NCBI RefSeq assembly: GCF_044792555.1
Contig: NZ_CP126238.1
Span: forward strand, 2,852,001 to 2,916,000
From: Alicycliphilus denitrificans_A
GTDB taxonomy: Bacteria; Pseudomonadota; Gammaproteobacteria; Burkholderiales; Burkholderiaceae_C
Direction of reading: 5' to 3'
DNA length: 64,000 bases
The notes below the pieces were generated by a model. The model saw only the letters and a list, made by a program, of their open reading frames with translations. It made no database searches and was not told the origin of the DNA. A program made the position numbers and the translations under genes. Positions 41,469 through 50,205 of the stretch are shown here, in pieces (positions within the stretch are counted from its first letter, which is position 1; the number at the start of each line of letters is the position of its first letter).

Positions 41469-42643
41469 AGATCCGGGAAAAGAGCATCCGCCTGTTCTTC
41501 GTCCACGAGGGCCAGCGGTGCCGCGAAACCCTGACGGTGGCCGGCAAGCCCGCCGCGCCCACGGCAGCGAACGTCAAATACGCCCATCGGGTAGCCGCCG
41601 AGATCCGGGACAAGCTCAGGCTCGGCACGTTCAAACTGGAGGACTACTTCCCCGACAGCCCGCGCGCCAAAGCAGGCCAGACGGCGAACACGTCGAGCAC
41701 TTTCGGGGCCATGTGCACGATGTGGCTGCAGACGAAGGGCCGCTTGGCCAAGAACACCCTGGAGCAGTACACCAACGCCCTGAACGTGTGGAAGACGCTG
41801 CTGGGCGACGAAACGCCCATGGTGAAGATCACGCATGGAACCGTGGCCGCGAAGGTGGGCAGCTACCCGTGGAAGTCGGCGAAGCTCCTGAACAACTACC
41901 TGATCCCGCTGCGAGGTGTATTCGCGCTGGCCGGGCGTGAGATGAAGATCGACAACCCCATGGAGGGCATCGAGAACAGCAAGCACCAGGCCCAGCCACC
42001 CGACCCTCTGAGCCCACAGGAGATGGAACAGGTGCTGGAGCACCTGCACCAGCACTGCGATATCCGCGCCTGGGCTTACTTCGAGTTCGCCTTCACGACA
42101 GGCATGCGCCCGGAGGAGTTGATCGAGCTGCGCTGGGGCGACGTGGACTGGACGGCCGGCACGATCCGCGTGCAGCGCGCGCGCACCGCCGGCGAGGTGA
42201 AACCCCTCAAGACCTACAACGCCCGGGACGTGGACCTGGTGGCGCGCGCCGTAGCAGCTATCGAAGCGATGAAGCCGTGGACGATGGTGGGCAGCAGCGA
42301 CAAGACGGACCAGGAGTTGGGGCGCCGCATCTTCGAGAACCCGGTGACAGGCCGGCCCTGGCACGACGAACGCAGCCAGCGGGATACCTTCTGGCGCCCT
42401 GCCCTGCGCACCTGTGGCATCCGCTGGCGCCGGGCCTACCAGACGCGCCACACCTATGCGACGAATGCGCTAGCCGCGGGCGTCAACCCGACCTACATCG
42501 CCCGCCAGATGGGCCACAAGAACGCCAAGATGCTCTTCACCGTCTACGCCAAGTGGATCGACGGGGCGGATCGCGGGCGAGAAAAGGCAAAGCTGGAAGC
42601 GGCGCTCAGAAACGAAAAAACCGCCCAACGCGGGGCGGCTTGA
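41444..42643 (+). CDS. int: Tyrosine-recombinase integrase
   Basis: A 399-residue phage integrase. Order: arm-binding-type N-terminus (residues 1-60), core-binding domain (about 85-175, GAMCTMWLQTKGRLAKNTLEQY) and catalytic domain. Visible catalytic residues: Arg in TTGMRPEELIELRWGDVD, Lys in VKPLKTYNARDVDL, box II YQTRHTYATNAL (the usual first His is Tyr, as in many relatives), His in RQMGHKN and the Tyr nucleophile in LFTVYAKW. It ends 75 bases before the att core in tRNA-Val. Confidence 0.95.
   Translation: MGASGNGVEIREKSIRLFFVHEGQRCRETLTVAGKPAAPTAANVKYAHRVAAEIRDKLRLGTFKLEDYFPDSPRAKAGQTANTSSTFGAMCTMWLQTKGRLAKNTLEQYTNALNVWKTLLGDETPMVKITHGTVAAKVGSYPWKSAKLLNNYLIPLRGVFALAGREMKIDNPMEGIENSKHQAQPPDPLSPQEMEQVLEHLHQHCDIRAWAYFEFAFTTGMRPEELIELRWGDVDWTAGTIRVQRARTAGEVKPLKTYNARDVDLVARAVAAIEAMKPWTMVGSSDKTDQELGRRIFENPVTGRPWHDERSQRDTFWRPALRTCGIRWRRAYQTRHTYATNALAAGVNPTYIARQMGHKNAKMLFTVYAKWIDGADRGREKAKLEAALRNEKTAQRGAA
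42615..42638 (-). terminator. Leftward terminator inside the 3' end of int
   Basis: On the minus strand, CCGCCC/GGGCGG (42621-42626 with 42633-42638) is followed by six T (42615-42620 read in reverse). It points away from tRNA-Val and could replace the tRNA's own terminator in the lysogen. Confidence 0.6.
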
Positions 42644-42662
42644 TCAGTACGGGGTTCAAAAA

Positions 42663-42683
42663 AGTACCCCGGAAGTTCCCTGA
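42663..42683 (+). promoter_or_regulatory. Candidate arm-type integrase sites, right end
   Basis: AGTACCCCGG (42663-42672) and AGTTCCCTGA (42674-42683), start-to-start 11 bp, 35-55 bp inside the right att core. They match the pair at 4387-4408. Confidence 0.45.
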
Positions 42684-42717
42684 AAGCCTGAAGTCTGGTG
42701 TTCTTCAGAGGGGAAAC

Positions 42718-42744
42718 TTGGTAGGCGCGATTGGACTCGAACCA
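42718..42744. other. Right attachment site within tRNA-Val
   Basis: Second exact copy of the 27-bp core; it covers the tRNA's CCA end, the 3' acceptor strand and the T-arm to the loop, so integration leaves the tRNA gene whole. Confidence 0.92.
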
Positions 42745-42795
42745 ACGACCCCCACCATGTCAAGGTGGTGCTCTAACCAGCTGAGCTACGCGCCT
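42719..42795 (-). tRNA. tRNA-Val (anticodon GAC)
   Basis: A 77-nt cloverleaf read leftwards: acceptor AGGCGCG with CGCGCCT (7 perfect pairs), D-arm GCTCAGCTGGTTAGAGC, anticodon stem CCACC/GGTGG with loop TTGACAT, T-arm GTTGG-TTCGAGT-CCAAT and encoded CCA. It serves as the prophage integration target. Confidence 0.97.
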
Positions 42796-42816
42796 GTGTT
42801 TGTTCGAGAAAGCGAA

Positions 42817-42822
42817 AGTATA
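42817..42822 (-). promoter_or_regulatory. -10 box of the tRNA-Val promoter
   Basis: TATACT on the minus strand, 22 bases upstream of the mature tRNA 5' end. The -35 is unclear. Between it and the relA stop (42853) a weak AGCAG/CTGCT hairpin may end relA transcription. Confidence 0.45.
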
Positions 42823-42852
42823 GCAGCAAAAAACTGCTCCAGAAAAATTGCT

Positions 42853-45099
42853 TCACCGCCGGCGCGCCGATCGCACCCCCTGCACGCTGGCGACTATGCC
42901 CAGAACCTTGCTCAGCCGCCCGGCATCGGAAACTTCCACGGTGAAGGTCATCCAGGCCGTGCCTTTCACGGATTGGGTCTGCACGCCGATGACATTGGTC
43001 TTCTCGCGCGCAAACACCTCGGAGATGTCGCGCAGCAGGCCCTGGCGGTCCGAGGCCTCCACCGCCACGTCCACCGGATAGACGGCCGCTCCCGGGGTCT
43101 GGCGCTGCGGCTTGCCCCACTGCACCTCGATCACACGCTCGGCATTGCGCACCGCCATTTCGCGAAAGTTGCGGCAATCCGCGCGATGCACGCTCACCCC
43201 CTTGCCACGCGTGACGAAGCCGCGAATGTCGTCGGGCGGCGCGGGCTTGCAGCATTTGGCCAGCTGCGTCATGAGCGAATCCACGCCGACCACCAGCACC
43301 CCGCCCTTGTGCGCGCCGTCGCTTGCGCGCGCCTTCCTCACCAGCAAGTCGGGCGCAGGCGCCACAGGCTCCGGCGGGCGCAGCAGGGATTCTATGGAGC
43401 GCAGCGACAGCTCGTCTTTGCCCACCATCTCGAACAGCGCCTCGGCCGATTTGAAGCCCAGCTGCGCGGCCAGATCGTCGTGCTTGAGCGCGGTCTTGCC
43501 CTCACGCTGCAGCAGTTTCTCGACCAGCTCGCGCCCGCGCGCGACCGTCGCGTGGGTGGCCTGGGCATTGAACCAGGCGCGCACCTTGGCCTTGGCGCGG
43601 TGGCTGACGAGGTAGCCAAGCTCTGGATTGAGCCAGTCGCGCGAGGGGCGGCCCTCTTTCACGGTGGAGATTTCCACCGTCTGGCCATTCTGCAGCGGCG
43701 TGTTCAACGGCACCATGGCGCCATCGACACGCGCGCCGCGGCAGCGATGGCCGACGCTGGTGTGGACGGCATAGGCGAAGTCGACGGGCGTTGCGCCCTG
43801 GGGCAGCTCGACCACCGAGGCTTCCGGCGTTAGCACGTAGATGCGATCCTCGAACAGGCTGCTGCGGCTGGCCGAGCCAACCAGGTCGCGCTCCCAGGCC
43901 AGCAGCTGGCGCAGCACGGCGATCTTGGCGTCGTATTCGCTGGCGGCCGACACACCGGCATAGCCCTTGGTGCCGGCCTCCTTGTAGGCCCAGTGCGCGG
44001 CCACGCCATGCTCGGCATGGTCGTGCATGGCCTGGGTGCGGATCTGGATCTCGATGGCCCTGCCCGCCTCGTCGCGCACCACGGTGTGCAGCGACTGGTA
44101 GCCATTGGGTTTGGGGCGGGCGATGTAGTCGTCGAACTCGGCCTCGATGGAGGCGAACTGGCTGTGCACCCAGCTGAGCGCGGCATAGCAGTCCTTGACG
44201 CTGGGCACGATCACGCGCAGCGCGCGGATGTCGAACACCTGGTCGAAGTCGAGCGACTTGCCACGCATTTTCTTGACGATGCTGTAGATGTGCTTGGGCC
44301 GCCCCGTCACGCTGGCGCTGATGCTGTGCGCGCGCAGCTCGGACTCCAGCCGGGCGCGCAGCTGCTCCATGTACAGCTCGCGCTCCACGCGCTTTTCGTC
44401 GAGCAGACGCGCCACTTCCTTGTAGGTGTCGGGCTCCAGGAAGCGAAAGGCCAGGTCCTCCAGCTCCCACTTCATCTGCCAGATGCCCAGGCGGTTGGCC
44501 AGCGGGGCGAACACCTGCTGGGCCTCGCGCGCAATGGCCGGCGATACCGGGCGTTTGGTGGCCGCGTAGTAGCGCAGCGTCTGCAGGCGCGATGCCAGGC
44601 GCAGCATGACCACGCGCAGGTCGCGCGAGAAGGCCAGCAGCATCTTGCGCACGTTCTCGTTCTGCGTGGCCGCGTCGTCCACCTGCAGGCCCGCCACCTG
44701 GGCCTCGCGCGCCTGGGTCTGCACTTGCATGAGCTTGGTGGTCTCCACGGCCAGGGCAGCGAAGTTGCTGCCGAAGGCCTTGGCGATCACCTCCTCGGGT
44801 TTGTTCAGGTGGGCGCAGGTGTAGACCAGATAGGCGGCCGCCTGCATGGTCTCCGAGCCCCCCAGCTGCTTGAGGATGGCGGCCACGGCGTCCGCATGGG
44901 CCAGCGTGTTTTCTCCGGTCTCCAGCGCCTCGCCGACGAGCAGGGGTTCGGCAAAGGCGCGCGCACGCACCAGGGCATCGGCATGGCCGGGCTCGGTCTG
45001 TGCCGTGGCGGTAATCAGCTGCGGCACGGCGTCGGGCCGAGCCCCGGTGCCTACCCCCAGCATCATGGGTGCCTGCTGACCAACGGGACTGCTCCTCAT
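42853..45099 (-). CDS. relA: RelA-type (p)ppGpp synthetase
   Basis: Makes the alarmone (p)ppGpp on starved ribosomes. 748 residues: N-terminal hydrolase-like domain with a degenerate metal site (YTCAHLNKPEE near 88 in place of HDTxEDT), synthetase domain with the RelA-type ExDD signature in EFDDYIARPKPNGYQSLHT near 315-333, TGS domain near 416-460, a conserved-Cys region (AKCCKPAPPDD) near 613 and a C-terminal ACT domain. The motif choice marks a monofunctional synthetase. The ATG at 45099 overlaps the stop of the hydrolase gene (ATGA). Confidence 0.93.
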   Translation of the reverse strand: MRSSPVGQQAPMMLGVGTGARPDAVPQLITATAQTEPGHADALVRARAFAEPLLVGEALETGENTLAHADAVAAILKQLGGSETMQAAAYLVYTCAHLNKPEEVIAKAFGSNFAALAVETTKLMQVQTQAREAQVAGLQVDDAATQNENVRKMLLAFSRDLRVVMLRLASRLQTLRYYAATKRPVSPAIAREAQQVFAPLANRLGIWQMKWELEDLAFRFLEPDTYKEVARLLDEKRVERELYMEQLRARLESELRAHSISASVTGRPKHIYSIVKKMRGKSLDFDQVFDIRALRVIVPSVKDCYAALSWVHSQFASIEAEFDDYIARPKPNGYQSLHTVVRDEAGRAIEIQIRTQAMHDHAEHGVAAHWAYKEAGTKGYAGVSAASEYDAKIAVLRQLLAWERDLVGSASRSSLFEDRIYVLTPEASVVELPQGATPVDFAYAVHTSVGHRCRGARVDGAMVPLNTPLQNGQTVEISTVKEGRPSRDWLNPELGYLVSHRAKAKVRAWFNAQATHATVARGRELVEKLLQREGKTALKHDDLAAQLGFKSAEALFEMVGKDELSLRSIESLLRPPEPVAPAPDLLVRKARASDGAHKGGVLVVGVDSLMTQLAKCCKPAPPDDIRGFVTRGKGVSVHRADCRNFREMAVRNAERVIEVQWGKPQRQTPGAAVYPVDVAVEASDRQGLLRDISEVFAREKTNVIGVQTQSVKGTAWMTFTVEVSDAGRLSKVLGIVASVQGVRSARRR

Positions 45100-46037
45100 G
45101 CTGCCTGCTCCTGCGGCCCCTCGATCAGGAAGCCGGCCACGACCTCGACCTGCTCGTCGCAGACCAAGGTGGGCGCATGTCCGACACCGGCAAACTCCAC
45201 CAGGCGCGCGCGCGGGCCGCGCTCCATCATCTCCTGCGCCGTCTGCGGCGACAGCAGATCCGACTGCGCGCCGCGCAGCAGCAGCACCCGCGCCGTGATC
45301 TGGTCGTACAACTGCCACAGCTGTTGCTCGCCCGCGCTTGCGGTCTCCTGCGTCAGGGCGTTGAAGGCCTTGGCGATCGCCAGGTCGTAGTGCAGCCTCA
45401 GTCCCCCTTGCGGGGCGGGGCGCACCATGGCCCGGGACAGATCCAGCCACTGCGCCGGCGTGTGCGGCCCGAAGGTGCTGGACGTCGCCCACAACGCATC
45501 GGCGGCCTGCTGCAGCGAGTCGAAGTGCGCAGGCTGGCCCAGGTACTGGCCGATGCGCTGCACTGCCGACCATTCAATGCGCGGCCCCACGTCGTTGAGC
45601 ACCAGGCGCCGCACGGGCACGGGCAGCGGCAGGTCGGGCAGGCCGCAGACCCCGATGCCGATGAGCCCGCCCATGCTGGTGCCCACCCAATCCAGCGTCA
45701 CCAGGGGCGCCTGCCGATGCAGTTGCTGCAGCAGGGCCAGCATGTCGGCCGCGTACACCGGCACCTGGTAGGCCATGGGGTCGGCCAGCCAGTCGCTCTC
45801 GCCCCGGCCCGCCACGTCGGGGCAGACCACGCGTGCATGACGGCTCAGGCGGCGCGCCAGATGGTCGAAGTCGCGCCCCTGGCGCGACAGGCCGTGCACA
45901 CACACGATGACATGCGGATGGGCCGGGTTGCCCGTGTCATTCCACTCCCAGTAGGCCATGCGGTGGCCTTGCTCGGCGGTGCCACCTGCGGCCGCGGGGC
46001 CAGGGCACGGTACGTATTTCAGCGTAGGTTGAATCAT
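45096..46037 (-). CDS. Alpha/beta-hydrolase
   Basis: A 313-residue alpha/beta-fold hydrolase. Core features: VCVHGLSRQGRDFDHLA (oxyanion region) near 46, nucleophile elbow GTSMGG near 120, acid-loop region VLLLRGAQSDLLS near 250 and catalytic His in AGVGHAPTL near 285. Substrate unknown. It is translated just ahead of relA with a 4-bp overlap and divergent from the 3-hydroxybutyrate dehydrogenase gene. Confidence 0.85.
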   Translation of the reverse strand: MIQPTLKYVPCPGPAAAGGTAEQGHRMAYWEWNDTGNPAHPHVIVCVHGLSRQGRDFDHLARRLSRHARVVCPDVAGRGESDWLADPMAYQVPVYAADMLALLQQLHRQAPLVTLDWVGTSMGGLIGIGVCGLPDLPLPVPVRRLVLNDVGPRIEWSAVQRIGQYLGQPAHFDSLQQAADALWATSSTFGPHTPAQWLDLSRAMVRPAPQGGLRLHYDLAIAKAFNALTQETASAGEQQLWQLYDQITARVLLLRGAQSDLLSPQTAQEMMERGPRARLVEFAGVGHAPTLVCDEQVEVVAGFLIEGPQEQAA

Positions 46038-46106
46038 GGGAACAGTACCGTCATGCGGCACTCGATAATGCCTCGACTGCATCGTAATTCATTCGGAGAG
46101 ACTCTC

Positions 46107-46889
46107 ATGCTGAACGGCAAAACCGCCCTCGTCACCGGCTCCACCAGCGGCATCGGCCTAGGAATAGCCAAGGCCCTGGCGCGCCAGGGGGCGAACATCG
46201 TGCTCAATGGCTTTGGCGATGTGGACGGCCCGCGCGCCGAGGTGCTGGCCGCCGGCCAGGCGCATGGCATGCGCGTGGACTACCACGGTGCGGACATGAG
46301 CCGCGCGGCCGAGATCGAGGACATGCTCAAGTACAGCGCGCGCCAGTTCGGCCGCGTGGACATCCTGGTGAACAACGCCGGCATCCAGCATGTGGCCAGT
46401 GTGCAGGATTTCCCCGTGGAGAAGTGGGACGCGATCATCGCCATCAACCTCAGCAGCGCCTTCCACACCACGCGCCTGGCGCTGCCGGGCATGCTGGCGG
46501 CCAACTGGGGGCGCATCATCAACGTGGCCTCGGTGCACGGCCTGGTGGCCTCGGCGCAGAAATCGGCCTATGTGGCGGCCAAGCACGGCATCGTCGGGCT
46601 GACCAAGGTGACGGCGCTGGAGAACGCCACCACGGGCGTGACCTGCAACGCCATCTGCCCCGGCTGGGTGCTCACCCCGCTGGTGCAAAAGCAGGTGGAC
46701 GCCAAGGCCGCCGCCTTGGGGGTCTCGAACGAGGAAGCCAAGAAGCTGCTGCTGGGCGAGAAGGAGCCCTCCATGCAGTTCACCACGCCCGAGGAGCTGG
46801 GCGAGCTGGCGGTGTTCTTCTGCTCGCCAGCCGCCAACAACGTGCGCGGCGTGGCCTGGAACATGGATGGCGGCTGGGCCGCGCAGTAA
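46107..46889 (+). CDS. 3-hydroxybutyrate dehydrogenase
   Basis: A short-chain dehydrogenase (260 residues) that interconverts 3-hydroxybutyrate and acetoacetate in PHA breakdown. TGSTSGIGLGIAK near 8-20 binds NAD, NNAGIQHVA near 89-97, and the catalytic Ser/Tyr/Lys are in NVASVHG, SAYVAAKHG. The family-specific NAICPGWVLTPLVQKQ and the C-terminal NMDGGW AQ pattern fit HBDH well. The ATG at 46107 follows GGAGAG. Confidence 0.9.
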   Translation: MLNGKTALVTGSTSGIGLGIAKALARQGANIVLNGFGDVDGPRAEVLAAGQAHGMRVDYHGADMSRAAEIEDMLKYSARQFGRVDILVNNAGIQHVASVQDFPVEKWDAIIAINLSSAFHTTRLALPGMLAANWGRIINVASVHGLVASAQKSAYVAAKHGIVGLTKVTALENATTGVTCNAICPGWVLTPLVQKQVDAKAAALGVSNEEAKKLLLGEKEPSMQFTTPEELGELAVFFCSPAANNVRGVAWNMDGGWAAQ

Positions 46890-46910
46890 GGCTTACGCTA
46901 CAATAAACGT

Positions 46911-46945
46911 AGCTTATAGCGCCTATCCACAGGGCGCTACAAGCC
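46911..46945 (-). repeat. Interspersed repeat, intergenic copy (35 bp)
   Basis: AGCT...AGCGC...TCCA...GCGCT..AGCC between the dehydrogenase and the convergent SIMPL gene; same family as 1572-1605, in reverse orientation. Its hairpin could act at the ends of both transcripts. Confidence 0.5.
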
Positions 46946-46958
46946 AAAAACGCTTGAA

Positions 46959-47675
46959 TCAACGCAACTGCACCGAGCCCGAGATGGTCACCACCACCTG
47001 GGCCTTTCCGGCCTCGACCGGCAGCGGCGCATCGGCGGCCATGGATGCGCTCTTGGCCTCCATGGCCAGCATGCGCGGTCGCGGGCCGGGTGCCGTCTCG
47101 TTGCTGTGCATGGCCACCTCGCGCAAGGCGTAGCCGGCAAAGCCGAAGCCGCGAGCCAGCTCGGTGGCGCGCGCCTTGAAGGCCTCGATGGCCTTGCCCT
47201 GGGCCTCGCTCTCGACCTTGGCGCGCGCCTCGCTCGACAGGTCGAACGCGACCTGGCTGATGGACATGCCCTGAATCTTGCCCGCCGTGCCGGTGATGCG
47301 CGCAAAGTCGCGCCCCTGCAGCACCAGCTCCGCACGCCCCTGCCAGCCGTTGATCTTGCCGTCCTTGCCATAGCGCGGGGACATCCCGAAGGCGCCGGTG
47401 CGCACATCCATCTGCAGCGGCTGGGCTGCGGCGCGCGCCTCGGCCAGGGCCGCCTCCAGCACCTGCTTGAGCTGGGCCTGTACCGCCGCCGCCTCCGGCG
47501 CCTCCCTGGTGGCGCTCAATGTCAACACCAGCAGATCCTGCTGCACCTGTACCGCGCCAGAGGCCGACAATTGCAGCACATCCTGCGGCGGCACGGCCAG
47601 GCAAGTTTGGGAAAAAGCGGTTGAAACGCCCATCAATAAAGCGCAAGATGCTATTTTTTTAAGTGCAAGTTTCAT
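46959..47675 (-). CDS. SIMPL-domain (DUF541) periplasmic protein
   Basis: A 238-residue secreted protein. It opens with a signal peptide (MKLALKKIASCALLMGVSTA, cleavage probably after TCLA near 27), followed by a DUF541/SIMPL domain: LQLSASGAVQVQQDLLVLTLS, ARAKVESEAQGKAIEAFKARA. Relatives are tied to stress tolerance without a firm mechanism. The start at 47675 has AAAGG 6 bases upstream; in-frame ATGs at 47681 and 47690 are less well placed. Confidence 0.83.
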   Translation of the reverse strand: MKLALKKIASCALLMGVSTAFSQTCLAVPPQDVLQLSASGAVQVQQDLLVLTLSATREAPEAAAVQAQLKQVLEAALAEARAAAQPLQMDVRTGAFGMSPRYGKDGKINGWQGRAELVLQGRDFARITGTAGKIQGMSISQVAFDLSSEARAKVESEAQGKAIEAFKARATELARGFGFAGYALREVAMHSNETAPGPRPRMLAMEAKSASMAADAPLPVEAGKAQVVVTISGSVQLR

Positions 47676-47789
47676 ATCCATCCTTTTCATGGCACCAGGG
47701 CGCGATACCCGCATGCGGAAATGCACAGCGTTGGAGTGCCAGCCTATTGCCGAATGCTGGGGAATGCCGTTGCTAGGCCGGGCAAAACC

Positions 47790-47863
47790 TGTAACAGTTG
47801 GTCAGACCCCGGGAGAAAACGCGGATTTTCGCCGGCAAGCTGGTCAGAATCGGCACTGTTACA
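47790..47863 (+). promoter_or_regulatory. Candidate regulatory sites upstream of ompR
   Basis: TGTAACAG (47790-47797) and CTGTTACA (47856-47863) form a wide inverted repeat, and TGGTCAGA occurs twice between them. This may be an autoregulatory site of the response regulator. Evidence is pattern only. Confidence 0.35.
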
Positions 47864-47885
47864 AATTGGACTCGGGAAAGAAGTC

Positions 47886-48617
47886 ATGGCTCCAACACCC
47901 AACCGCACCGACAAGATCCTCGTGGTGGACGACGATGCGCGCATCCGCGACCTGCTGCGCCGCTATCTCACGCAGGAAGGCTTCGAGGTCATGGTGGCGG
48001 AAGACGGCAAGGCGCTCAACCGCATTTTGCTGCGCGAAACCGTGGACCTGATCGTGCTCGACCTGATGATGCCCGGCGAGGACGGCCTGTCCATCTGCCG
48101 GCGCCTGCGCGCCGCCAGCGACCGCACGCCCATCATCATGCTCACCGCCAAGGGCGAGGACGTGGACCGCATCGTGGGCCTGGAGGTGGGCGCCGACGAC
48201 TACCTGGGCAAGCCCTTCAACCCGCGCGAGCTGCTGGCGCGCATCCACGCCGTGCTGCGCCGCCGCCCGCCGCAGGAGGCGCCGGGCGCCCCCTCGGGCG
48301 ACAACGAGGTCGTGACCTTCGGCCCCTTCACCTTCGACATGGGCACGCGCGCCCTGCAAAAAAATGGCGAGGAACTGCCGCTGACCACGGGCGAATTCGC
48401 CATGCTCAAGGCCCTGGTGCGCCACCCGCGCCAGCCGCTGTCGCGCGAAAAGCTGGCCCTGCTGGCGCGCGGCAGAGAGTTCGAGCCGTTTGACCGCAGC
48501 CTGGACGTGCAGATCTCGCGCCTGCGCAAGCTCGTCGAGGTGGACGCCGCCGCGCCGCGCTACATCCAGACCGTCTGGGGCGTGGGCTATGTCTTCGTGC
48601 CGGACGGCACGAACTAA
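47886..48617 (+). CDS. ompR: OmpR-family response regulator
   Basis: A 243-residue transcription factor. The receiver domain has acidic ILVVDDDARI, the phospho-Asp in IVLDLMMPGEDG (about 59), Thr in IIMLTAKGED and Lys in DYLGKPFNP. The C-terminal winged helix contains LTTGEFAMLKALV, RSLDVQISRLRKLVE and VWGVGYVFV. It pairs with the sensor kinase downstream. Close in layout to OmpR, which senses envelope or osmotic conditions. Confidence 0.93.
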   Translation: MAPTPNRTDKILVVDDDARIRDLLRRYLTQEGFEVMVAEDGKALNRILLRETVDLIVLDLMMPGEDGLSICRRLRAASDRTPIIMLTAKGEDVDRIVGLEVGADDYLGKPFNPRELLARIHAVLRRRPPQEAPGAPSGDNEVVTFGPFTFDMGTRALQKNGEELPLTTGEFAMLKALVRHPRQPLSREKLALLARGREFEPFDRSLDVQISRLRKLVEVDAAAPRYIQTVWGVGYVFVPDGTN

Positions 48618-48660
48618 AGCCTCCAGTCCGCACCATTTTTGAGCCCTGGACGCGCTGCCC

Positions 48661-50205
48661 ATGGGCAGCGCGTGCACCGTCTTCTTGCATGCCGCCACAG
48701 CCATGAGCGCCACCCACGATGCGCCCTCCGAAGCCACCAGCCCGGCGCCGCTGGAGGCACCCTCCAGACGCAGCCCCCAGCGCCCGCGCATGGGGCTGAA
48801 TCTTTTCTGGCGCACCTTCTTTCTGCTGGCGCTGCTGCTGGTCGGCTGCATCCTCGCCTGGCTGCAGACGCTGCGCGCGCTGGAGCTGGAGCCGCGCACG
48901 CTGCAGTCGGCGCAGCAGATTGCCTCCATGGTCAACCTGAGCCGCGCGGCGTTGGTCCACTCCGATGCCATCGCCCGCGTGTCCCTGCTCAAGACCATGG
49001 TGGACCAGGAGGGCGTGCGCATACTGCCGCGCGAGCCAGGCGACAAATTCGAGCTGCTTGCGCCCTCCCCCCTGGGCACGCGCCTGAGCGCGGAACTCAC
49101 GCGGCGCCTGGGCCCCGGCACCATCGTGGCCAGCAGCGTGAACGGCGAGAACGGCCTGTGGGTGGGCTTCACCATCAACGGCGACCCCAACTGGCTGCTC
49201 ATGGATCGCTCGCGCCTGACCGCAGCCGGCGGCAAGACCTGGCTGATCTGGCTGATCATCGTGGGCACGCTGTCGCTGGCCGGTGCCGCCCTGATCGCAC
49301 GCCTGATCAACCATCCGCTCAAGCAGCTCAGCGACGCCGCCAACCGCGTGCGCGACGGCGACTTTGCCGCCGGCCAGCTCGACGAGGAGGCGGTGACCAG
49401 CGAGATCCGCGAGGTCAACATCGGCTTCAACCGCATGGCGCAAAAGCTCGCCAAGCTGGAGCAGGACCGCGCCGTGATGCTGGCCGGCATCTCGCACGAC
49501 CTGCGCACCCCCCTGGCGCGGCTGCGCCTGGAGACCGAGATGAGCGTCAGCGACGAGGTGGCGCGCGAGCACATGGTGGCCGACATCGTGCAGCTCGATG
49601 CCACCATCGACAAATTCCTCGACTATGCACGGCCCGATACCGTGACCCTGGCCCCCGTCAACCTGCACGGCGTGGTGTCCTCCTGCGTGTATGCGGTGCA
49701 GGATCACCGGGAGTTGCAGATCACCATGAGCGTGCCCGAAGACCTGATGGTGCTGGCCGACGAGGTGGAGCTGGCGCGCGTGATCTCCAACCTGCTGGAA
49801 AACGCGCGCCGCTATGCCAAGGACCGCGACACCGGCATCACCAAGGTGGACATCGCCGCCAAGGCGCGCGAGAAATGGGTGCTGGTCAAGCTGCGCGACC
49901 ATGGTCCGGGCGCGCCGCCGGAGCAACTGGCCAATCTCACGAAGCCATTTTTCCGCGGCGACTCGGCGCGCACGGCAGCCGCCGGCGCGGGCCTGGGCCT
50001 GTCCATCGTGGACAAGACCGTGCAGCGCATGGGTGGCATCTTCGCGCTCGCCAACTCGGCCTCGGGCGGGCTCGTGGCCCATATCCAGCTGCAGCGCGCC
50101 ACCGACCTGCCCGAGGGGCAGGACCCGCAGAACCGCCTGCAACGCCCGCAGGTCAAGCGCCACCTGCCGCCCCGGGACAGTGCGCGCCAGACACATCAAA
50201 AATAA
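48661..50205 (+). CDS. envZ: EnvZ-like sensor histidine kinase
   Basis: A 514-residue membrane kinase. Order: TM1 near 50-68 (FFLLALLLVGCILAWL), periplasmic loop, TM2 near 194-215 (WLIWLIIVGTLSLAGAAL), HAMP, DHp domain with phospho-His in GISHDLRTPLARL (about 279), and ATPase with N-box NLLENARRYAKD, RDHGPGAP and GAGLGLSIVDKTV. It is the partner of the regulator 44 bases upstream. The start is uncertain: an in-frame ATG at 48703 is an equal candidate. Confidence 0.88.
   Translation: MGSACTVFLHAATAMSATHDAPSEATSPAPLEAPSRRSPQRPRMGLNLFWRTFFLLALLLVGCILAWLQTLRALELEPRTLQSAQQIASMVNLSRAALVHSDAIARVSLLKTMVDQEGVRILPREPGDKFELLAPSPLGTRLSAELTRRLGPGTIVASSVNGENGLWVGFTINGDPNWLLMDRSRLTAAGGKTWLIWLIIVGTLSLAGAALIARLINHPLKQLSDAANRVRDGDFAAGQLDEEAVTSEIREVNIGFNRMAQKLAKLEQDRAVMLAGISHDLRTPLARLRLETEMSVSDEVAREHMVADIVQLDATIDKFLDYARPDTVTLAPVNLHGVVSSCVYAVQDHRELQITMSVPEDLMVLADEVELARVISNLLENARRYAKDRDTGITKVDIAAKAREKWVLVKLRDHGPGAPPEQLANLTKPFFRGDSARTAAAGAGLGLSIVDKTVQRMGGIFALANSASGGLVAHIQLQRATDLPEGQDPQNRLQRPQVKRHLPPRDSARQTHQK

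Larger units (their letters stand above)
4280..42744. mobile_element. Prophage integrated in tRNA-Val, podovirus-like
   Basis: The 38.4-kb element is bounded by exact 27-bp repeats (4280-4306 and 42718-42744). The right copy covers the 3' end of an intact tRNA-Val gene, with integrase and excisionase adjacent. Contents: CI/Cro-type switch, replication helicase, DUF1376 protein, small and large terminase, P22-like portal, scaffold, N4-gp56-type capsid, small virion genes and a giant polyvalent protein. Three toxin-antitoxin-type loci and an IS66 element are also inside. No recognisable tail fibre, nozzle or endolysin gene, so it may be defective, divergent or dependent on another phage. Confidence 0.92.

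Noticed and set aside
47859..49613. A 584-codon minus-strand frame under ompR and envZ
   Set aside because: Antisense to two genes with intact catalytic motifs; composition is Ser/Ala/Arg-rich as expected of a shadow frame.
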